Of a DNA stretch of 64,000 nucleotides, positions 58,806 to 64,000 are shown piece by piece. This DNA is from Pseudomonadota bacterium. Its GTDB lineage: Bacteria; Pseudomonadota; Gammaproteobacteria; Burkholderiales; Burkholderiaceae_B. Positions within the stretch are counted from its first letter, which is position 1. Every line of letters starts with the position of its first letter. The DNA is taken from the NCBI GenBank assembly GCA_023440825.1, contig JAEXRL010000023.1:80971-144970 (forward strand), given 5' to 3'. The position numbers and the translations under genes were made by a program. Under the pieces are notes generated by a model, which ran no database searches, was not told the origin of the DNA, and worked only from the letters and a program-made list of their open reading frames with translations.

Positions 58806-59078
58806 GAAAGTTAGTGAGCCAAAAGTGTTAAGAATCAATTGTCTGTCAAGCGTAGCGCGTAGCTTGCCTGATGAGGTCAGATGACATAGATTATTGTTTT
58901 ATTTCGATATTACTACAGGTAATTAAAAGGCGGCTGTGATTGCTAGGATAAGAAAGATGTTGGGAGGAACAATACTCGTACTGAACTGCTCTTTTTAGGC
59001 TCGGTATGAGGTAGCATTCAGAGTGTGGTTCTGGCCACCAAAATGAGGGAATAATATTGCGATGTTACAGAGGGCTCA

Positions 59079-61805
59079 ATGAAAGTTTGGTTTAAGCGAG
59101 GCTTGTTTGCGCTGGTTGCCTTGGCTATTTTTGCTTTAGTGGGTGGGGCGATTTTCCTGCTTACATTTAATCCCAACTCGTACAAGCAAAAGTTGGCCGA
59201 TGTGGTGTATCAAAAATACCAGCGCACATTAAAAATTGATGGCGAGCTTGAGCTTTCTCTGTTTCCGCGTATTGGTTTGTCGGTGCAGGGCCTGTCGATA
59301 TCCGATCGTCATTCCGACGATATCTTCGCCTCGCTTGAGAGCGCTCGTTTTGCCATTGCTCTCTGGCCTCTGATGTCAAATCGTCTGGTGGTTGACCACG
59401 TCGCTGTTACGGGCTTTAAAGCATGGATTGTGCGCGAGGAAGATGGCAGCTTTAACTTCGACGATCTATGGTTGGCCAAGCCCAGTATTGAACAAGTACA
59501 GGCCGCGCCGAGCGGCTTTTCTATCATGTCCAGTGCTCAGGCAAGCTCCTTGACGCAGGCTGTGGCTGATACTGAGCAAGCATCCTCTGACTCTCTGGCG
59601 GACAAGCCCAAATCTATGCCCGATATTCTGGCCAGACGCATGGCAGAGGATACTGACTTTCAGATTGATATTGCCGGACTGACGCTACGTCAGGGCGAAA
59701 TTCATTTTTATAGCCGCCGTAGCAACACCACGGCGCGCATGATGGATCTTGAGGTCAATACAGGGCGTGTCACCTTCGGTCAGCCTTTTGATGTAGGCGT
59801 TAAGGCCCAACTGCGGGGAGATTACCCCAGTATTAATGCTGAGCTGACCGGGCAAGCACAACTGAAGCTGGAGCCCAGCGTGCAGTCGTATCGTGCTCAG
59901 CGGCTTGATGTACGCTTAACAGGTAGCTTTGACGAGCTGCGAGCCCAGAGTATGAGCATTAAGGGTAATCTGGCTTACAACTCATTGCTCCGGCAGTTTC
60001 AAGCTACTCAGTTAGAAACCAGTGTACAAGGTCAGTTGCTGGGCTTTTACCCTATTCAGGATCTACAGGCCTCCTTGAGTTCTTCCCGTTTCATGATCGA
60101 TCAAGCGGCTGATCAGTTATCGTTTGAAAAGCTCATGGTGCGCGCCAATGGTAAAACGACTCAGCAAGCCTTAGAGCTGGCTGTGGATGCGCCCAAGATG
60201 GCGATTTCGCCTACAGACGCGAGTGCCGAGCCTTTAGTGGCCACCTTGAAAATTACCGGTCCACGGGTGCTGGGTTTGGCCTTAAATGTAAAAGGCTTGA
60301 AGGGTAATAGCGAAAAACTGTATTTTGACGATACCAAACTGGAGGCGGCGCTTAAGAGGGGCTCTCGTGTGGCGCAGCTAAAAGCCAGTACTCCTGCCGA
60401 ATGGCAGCCAGCGGGGCAATGGATAAAGCTACACGACATCCAGTCTAATTTACGCATTGAAGATGAGGATAACGCGGGGAGTCGTTATAACTTACCGATT
60501 ACCGGTGTGGCCGATTTGAATATTGGGCAGTCGACGTATAGCAGTACCTTGCAGATCCAGGCCGATGAGGCGCGTAGTCAATTAGATCTTTTAATGCGTC
60601 CTGAGGGTGAGCTGTCCCTGTTAGAGCTGGCTTTGCAGGCCGAGCGCTTGAATCTGGATGAGCTGCAGTCAATTTTTGCTTTGGCGGCTCCAGAAATGGA
60701 TGCTGAGCCAGAAAACAAACCAGTTGATACGGCGACTGCTGCAGACACTGGCGTGGAAGCGGGGGGCACTGCGGCTCAGGCTCAGCCTGCGGTCGAAGAG
60801 GTGCTTGTAGCCTCTGCGGATCCATTGGGCTGGATGGATCGCTTGCGTTTGCAAGCGAAGGTCGATATCCAGAATTTGCGTGCGCATGGTATGCGCTGGC
60901 AGGATGTACAGGCTCAATTACAAAGTGATGACGAGGCGTTGTATATTAAAAATCTGCAGGCCAATTTGTACGAGGGTAAGTTAAAAGCCACGGCAAAGTT
61001 AGCGCGTGAGCATCAATATCAATTTGCTGTCAATCTGGAGCAGGTTCAATTGGGTAGCTTGCTGCTCGATGGCTGGGGTAATGACTATTTGTACGGTTTG
61101 GGTAATGCGGACTTACAGTTAAGCACTCAAGGTAGTACGCCCGATGCCCGCCTTGCCGATTTAAGTGGCCGTGTTCGTTTGAAAATACAAGAGGGTGGAT
61201 GGCGTGGTGTGGATTTGTCCCAGCGCATGCACGATATTAATGACACGCTGCGTAATGCTTTTAGTGGTGATGTGCCTGCTCTACCCACTCAGTCGCGGTT
61301 ACATGAGCGTACGGTATTTAAGCAGTTTCAGACTCAGGTGGATTTTCGTCATGGGCAGGGCACATTTCAAAACCTACGATTTGATTCCACAGGCCTGAGT
61401 GTGACGCAAGGCAAGCCAGCCAGCCTTGATTTGGCTAATCAGCAGCTAGACTTAAGTTTATTGCTGCGCTTGCCGCAAAAAATGAGTGCTGCGGACCGCA
61501 AGCATTGGCAGAGTCTGCGTAATGTGGCCGTGCCGGTGAATGTGAGTGGCCCTCTGGAGGACCTTTCTTATCGTATTCAGTGGCGCGAGATTAAAAGTCC
61601 CCTGATTAAGAAAGCGCTACAGGATGGCTTATTGGATCTGCTGGAAAAGCAGACCCCAGCAGAAGTATTGCAAGAGGTTGGCGCAGGCGATGAGCAGGCA
61701 TCGACGAGCGCGGTGCTAGGGCAGCTTGAAAGCGTCCTATCTGCCAAGGTTCCGGCAGATAGCCAATCAATAGGACAGACCTTGAAGAGTTTATTAGGAC
61801 AATGA
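59079..61805 (+). CDS. AsmA-family protein
   Basis: A 908-residue protein with one N-terminal membrane helix (LFALVALAIFALVGGAIFLL, residues about 10-30) followed by the AsmA signature NPNSYKQKLADVVYQKYQRT and LELSLFPRIGLSVQGLSI. The long remainder is beta-rich with an Ala/Glu/Pro-rich linker near residues 545-585, and an AsmA_2-type C-terminus (LRLPQKMSAADRKHWQSLR). AsmA-like proteins are bridge-like periplasmic proteins tied to phospholipid transport to the outer membrane. Its stop overlaps the next gene by 4 bases. Confidence 0.93.
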   Translation: MKVWFKRGLFALVALAIFALVGGAIFLLTFNPNSYKQKLADVVYQKYQRTLKIDGELELSLFPRIGLSVQGLSISDRHSDDIFASLESARFAIALWPLMSNRLVVDHVAVTGFKAWIVREEDGSFNFDDLWLAKPSIEQVQAAPSGFSIMSSAQASSLTQAVADTEQASSDSLADKPKSMPDILARRMAEDTDFQIDIAGLTLRQGEIHFYSRRSNTTARMMDLEVNTGRVTFGQPFDVGVKAQLRGDYPSINAELTGQAQLKLEPSVQSYRAQRLDVRLTGSFDELRAQSMSIKGNLAYNSLLRQFQATQLETSVQGQLLGFYPIQDLQASLSSSRFMIDQAADQLSFEKLMVRANGKTTQQALELAVDAPKMAISPTDASAEPLVATLKITGPRVLGLALNVKGLKGNSEKLYFDDTKLEAALKRGSRVAQLKASTPAEWQPAGQWIKLHDIQSNLRIEDEDNAGSRYNLPITGVADLNIGQSTYSSTLQIQADEARSQLDLLMRPEGELSLLELALQAERLNLDELQSIFALAAPEMDAEPENKPVDTATAADTGVEAGGTAAQAQPAVEEVLVASADPLGWMDRLRLQAKVDIQNLRAHGMRWQDVQAQLQSDDEALYIKNLQANLYEGKLKATAKLAREHQYQFAVNLEQVQLGSLLLDGWGNDYLYGLGNADLQLSTQGSTPDARLADLSGRVRLKIQEGGWRGVDLSQRMHDINDTLRNAFSGDVPALPTQSRLHERTVFKQFQTQVDFRHGQGTFQNLRFDSTGLSVTQGKPASLDLANQQLDLSLLLRLPQKMSAADRKHWQSLRNVAVPVNVSGPLEDLSYRIQWREIKSPLIKKALQDGLLDLLEKQTPAEVLQEVGAGDEQASTSAVLGQLESVLSAKVPADSQSIGQTLKSLLGQ

Positions 61806-62164
61806 GCGACATATTTTTCCCCATTCAGGGCGCACCAGGCATAGCCGATAAAGCTGCTGAGCCTTATCAGCACCAGTGGCTGCTTTTGGCCGGAGCAAAC
61901 AGGGTTGATCAGGCGCAATACCCTGCCTTGCAGCAGCTAGAGCTAGCGTTGCGATGGGGCAATTTGCAGTTGCGAGCCCCTGGCATGATGCGCCTAGATA
62001 TCGTACTGGATGTCATTGAAGACGAGAGCAGCCTGATTGAGGAGCACAGCCTGGATGGGCAGTCTTTGCGTCTTGTGCACGAAGGTGAACTGGCAGCAGC
62101 CTGGTTCAGTAATGTGTTAGCGCAGCCGGTTGTGCTCTATAAGCGCTTGGATCCTGAGCTTTAG
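61802..62164 (+). CDS. Short protein resembling a MOSC N-terminal beta-barrel domain
   Basis: A 120-residue protein whose start overlaps the AsmA-like stop (ATGA), so it is translationally coupled. It matches the N-terminal domain of MOSC proteins: YQHQWLLLAGANRVDQAQYP corresponds to the DRRWMLVD-GRFLTQREYP block, LQLRAPGMMRLDI to the next strand, and EGELAAAWFSNVLAQPVVLY to the GDEAAAWFSxFLGxPVRLV segment. The molybdenum-cofactor sulfurase C-terminal half with its conserved cysteine is absent. It may be a stand-alone domain, or the family may have lost the catalytic part. Function unknown. Confidence 0.7.
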   Translation: MSDIFFPIQGAPGIADKAAEPYQHQWLLLAGANRVDQAQYPALQQLELALRWGNLQLRAPGMMRLDIVLDVIEDESSLIEEHSLDGQSLRLVHEGELAAAWFSNVLAQPVVLYKRLDPEL

Positions 62165-62173
62165 GACCACGGA

Positions 62174-62440
62174 TTACGAACCACTTTTCAGTAAAGTGGC
62201 TTGCAGTTGGTGATAGCGGTTCAAGAGCGTGGTGTGATCTTCCTGATGCTTAGGATGTACTTCTATACATTCTACCGGGCACACCACTTGGCATTGAGGT
62301 TCGTCAAAATGCCCTATGCACTCGGTGCACAGAGAAGGATCGATTTCATAAATTTCAGCACCCATATAGATTGCTGTGTTGGGGCACTGAGGTTCACAGA
62401 CATCACAGTTAATGCATTCTTCGGTAATGTGCAAAGCCAT
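62174..62440 (-). CDS. YfhL-type 2x[4Fe-4S] ferredoxin
   Basis: An 88-residue ferredoxin. The first cluster motif is CINCDVCEPQCPNTAI; the second set of cysteines is C-TEC-IGHFDEPQC-VVCPVECI with the YfhL-type insertion between cysteines. These small ferredoxins transfer electrons in cofactor and tRNA modification chemistry. It lies upstream of nothing on its strand for 80 bases and downstream of coaD, a neighbour also seen in many proteobacteria. Confidence 0.92.
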   Translation of the reverse strand: MALHITEECINCDVCEPQCPNTAIYMGAEIYEIDPSLCTECIGHFDEPQCQVVCPVECIEVHPKHQEDHTTLLNRYHQLQATLLKSGS

Positions 62441-62521
62441 AATTAAGCCCGTATAAAATCAAGGTGTGTCATACGCTTAGTGTAATACAGGCTGCAGCGA
62501 ACCGTGTGGGAGACAGCACAA

Positions 62522-63028
62522 TTATTGCTGGCTTGTCTGTTGCTGGCGTCGTTCGTTGGCTTTGGTGTGCAACCAGCGCTCTACAGAAGGAAAAACAAAC
62601 TTGCTTACATCCCCACCCAGTATGGCAATTTCTCGTACTATGGTGCCTGAAATAAACTGATACTGGTCTGAGGGAGTCATGAACATGGTTTCCACTTCAG
62701 GCAGTAAATGGCGATTCATGCCTGCCATTTGAAATTCATATTCAAAGTCGGACACAGCGCGCAAACCACGTACAATGACGCGAGCGTTTTGTTCACGCAC
62801 AAAGTCTTTAAGCAGGCCACTGAAGCTTTTTACTTCTACGTTAGGGTAATGGCTTAGTACTTCGGTGGCGATAGCAACGCGCTCATCGATGCTAAAAAAT
62901 GGGCGCTTGTTTTGGCTTTGCGCTACCCCGACTACCAAATGATCAAAAAGGTTGGCGGCGCGCCTGACCAGATCTTCATGGCCGCGTGTTAATGGATCGA
63001 AGGTTCCGGGGTAAACAGCAGTAATCAT
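62522..63028 (-). CDS. coaD: Phosphopantetheine adenylyltransferase
   Basis: A 168-residue nucleotidyltransferase making dephospho-CoA from 4'-phosphopantetheine and ATP. The N-terminus ITAVYPGTFDPLTRGHEDLV holds the HxGH-like TRGH motif, SGLLKDFVREQNARVIVRGL is the pantetheine site, and the ISGTIVREIAILGGDVSKFV end matches CoaD. ATG at 63028 is preferred to the upstream 63064 because the family starts there. It sits beside rsmD on the same strand, the common rsmD-coaD arrangement. Confidence 0.95.
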   Translation of the reverse strand: MITAVYPGTFDPLTRGHEDLVRRAANLFDHLVVGVAQSQNKRPFFSIDERVAIATEVLSHYPNVEVKSFSGLLKDFVREQNARVIVRGLRAVSDFEYEFQMAGMNRHLLPEVETMFMTPSDQYQFISGTIVREIAILGGDVSKFVFPSVERWLHTKANERRQQQTSQQ

Positions 63029-63093
63029 AATGATATTTCGCTTATGTAAAATCGGGTGGGTCAATAAATGGCACGTGGTGGCACAACATCGCC

Positions 63094-63684
63094 TTACAGA
63101 ACATTATCGGCATTATTCACTTTTTTTTGCATTGCAGCAAATTGCGCCAATACAAAATGCGCATGAGCCGTTTTACCTGAGCGTAGTATCTGAAACTGTT
63201 CGGGGACGTCTATCGCCGTTTCCGACTCTACGTAGACTAAGCCATCGTCCAGCAAGACCTGGGGCAAGTGAGGCCACACCTTATCTAGCCATTGAGCACC
63301 AAAAGGAGGATCAATAAACACCAGATCGTACCGCATCTGACTGCGTTGCAACACATGTAAAGCATCGCCTGCATGGATACGTATCTGTTTGGCCTGTAAT
63401 TTATCACGCAAGGCCTTTAAAGCTTGTATCGCCTTGGGAGACTGCTCTACCATTTGAACATAGTGAGCCCCACGTGATGCAGCTTCAAAGCCCAGAGCGC
63501 CGGTGCCTGCGAATAGGTCCAGACATTGGCGTGTGCTAAAGTTCCCAGCCCAAAAGTGATTCAACCAGTTAAACACGGTTTCGCGGACGCGATCAGAGGT
63601 AGGGCGTAAGCCAGGGGCATCCAGAACAGGAATCTGGGTGCGTCGATACTCCCCGCCTACAATACGTATAGTGTGCTTTCTCAT
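63094..63684 (-). CDS. rsmD: 16S rRNA (guanine(966)-N(2))-methyltransferase
   Basis: A 196-residue SAM-dependent methyltransferase that modifies G966 of 16S rRNA. The N-terminal IVGGEYRRTQIPVLDAPGLR, PTSDRVRETVFNWL, the SAM motif CLDLFAGTGALGFEAASRGA and the catalytic DPPF motif in LVFIDPPFGAQWL are all present. It is divergent from ftsY, with 59 bases between starts, a pairing conserved across proteobacteria. Confidence 0.96.
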   Translation of the reverse strand: MRKHTIRIVGGEYRRTQIPVLDAPGLRPTSDRVRETVFNWLNHFWAGNFSTRQCLDLFAGTGALGFEAASRGAHYVQMVEQSPKAIQALKALRDKLQAKQIRIHAGDALHVLQRSQMRYDLVFIDPPFGAQWLDKVWPHLPQVLLDDGLVYVESETAIDVPEQFQILRSGKTAHAHFVLAQFAAMQKKVNNADNVL

Positions 63685-63743
63685 AATGGCCTAATGCCAG
63701 TAGTAATGATGATCAACAGAAATTTTCAGTTAGTGTAAAGCGT

Positions 63744-64000
63744 ATGTTCAGTTTTTTTAAAAGAAAGAAAAATCGCCCAGAATCGCAGGCCGAGTCTAGC
63801 GTTGAGCCGGTAGAGCATCTGGACGAGTTGTCTCAGGCTCAGGACAGCCCTCAGAGTAGCGACGTTGAGCCGGAAGCCAGCCCTGTTCGTGACGAGGGGC
63901 CTGTTGCTGCTGAGCCTCAGTCAGAGCCATTGGAAGCGCCGCAACTTGATTCATTGCCTACACTTGATGCAGAGCCAGAGCCAGAGCCAGAGCCAGAGCC
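63744..64000 (+). CDS. ftsY: Signal recognition particle receptor FtsY, N-terminal part (cut by window edge)
   Basis: Only the first 85 codons are in the window. The frame begins MFSFFKRKKNRPESQAESS and continues as an acidic, proline- and glutamate-rich stretch, the poorly conserved A domain of FtsY. The NG GTPase domain would follow outside. Identification rests on the basic-then-acidic N-terminus and on the divergent rsmD neighbour. The last 29 bases are a GAGCCA hexamer repeat encoding Glu-Pro pairs. Confidence 0.85.
   Translation, partial: MFSFFKRKKNRPESQAESSVEPVEHLDELSQAQDSPQSSDVEPEASPVRDEGPVAAEPQSEPLEAPQLDSLPTLDAEPEPEPEPE
63972..64000 (+). repeat. GAGCCA hexamer tandem repeat in ftsY
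   Basis: About five in-frame copies of GAGCCA, encoding alternating Glu-Pro, run to the window edge. The total length is not visible. Such repeats can expand or contract by slippage without breaking the frame. Confidence 0.85.

Noticed and set aside
58806..59078. Possible SAM-responsive riboswitch upstream of metY
   Set aside because: The 273-base minus-strand leader shows no recognisable conserved core of a known methionine or SAM riboswitch and no terminator or anti-terminator pairing that I could trace.
1..64000. Insertion sequences, prophage, CRISPR arrays, rRNA or tRNA genes
   Set aside because: No transposase, integrase, direct-repeat array or cloverleaf-forming segment was recognised on reading both strands; a tRNAscan-SE and ISfinder search would confirm.

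Overview
The window looks like a chromosomal segment of a betaproteobacterium of the order Burkholderiales, most likely family Alcaligenaceae. This is inferred from five Bug (TctC-type) periplasmic receptors, a pyridine-catabolic cluster matching the pic genes known from Alcaligenes faecalis, and Burkholderiales-style housekeeping order (methyltransferase-rnhA-dnaQ; rsmD next to ftsY). Base composition is moderate, and the first 7-9 kb is visibly richer in A+T than the rest.

Region 1 (1-9005): a catabolic operon converting 2,5-dihydroxypyridine to fumarate. It runs: Bug receptor (cut by the window edge), FAD monooxygenase (PicB-like), non-oxidative decarboxylase (PicC-like), N-formylmaleamate deformylase, 2,5-dihydroxypyridine dioxygenase, maleamate amidase, maleate isomerase. 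After an AT-rich gap come a protein of three fused Rid/YjgF domains and a second Bug receptor. The decarboxylase beside a hydroxylase points to picolinate via 3,6-dihydroxypicolinate. The picolinate 6-hydroxylase and regulator are not in the window.

Region 2 (9002-15195): an IclR repressor divergent from a PuuE-like deacetylase/hydrolase, an LVIVD beta-propeller protein, a G3E (CobW-type) metallochaperone GTPase and a Bug receptor, ending in a terminator; then an asparaginase. Region 3 (15235-19813): an XRE-cupin regulator divergent from a class II aldolase and a full TRAP transporter (DctP, DctQ, DctM). Region 4 (20002-28494): Bug receptor plus FAD/NAD(P)-binding protein on the minus strand, divergent from IclR, CaiB-like protein, crotonase, a two-subunit CoA-transferase-like pair and an acyl-CoA ligase. 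The CaiB-like, crotonase and transferase-like proteins each appear to lack their family's canonical catalytic acidic residue, which makes this the most unusual gene set in the window.

Region 5 (28634-48081): MATE exporter, AspT-type antiporter, YbaK deacylase, TrhO, GST, FabI, MltD, GloB, a methyltransferase, RNase HI, an RND efflux pair inserted before dnaQ, a Bug receptor and an AtoE-type transporter. Region 6 (48082-56799): a possible small RNA, Nnr, a SARP-like regulator with a degenerate cyclase domain, a membrane diguanylate cyclase, a LivHM-fusion/LivG/LivF ABC transporter lacking a binding protein, and a PilZ protein. Region 7 (57006-64000): YidB-like protein, MetY, AsmA-like protein, a MOSC N-terminal-domain protein, ferredoxin, CoaD, RsmD and the start of FtsY. 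No rRNA, tRNA, insertion sequence or CRISPR array was recognised.
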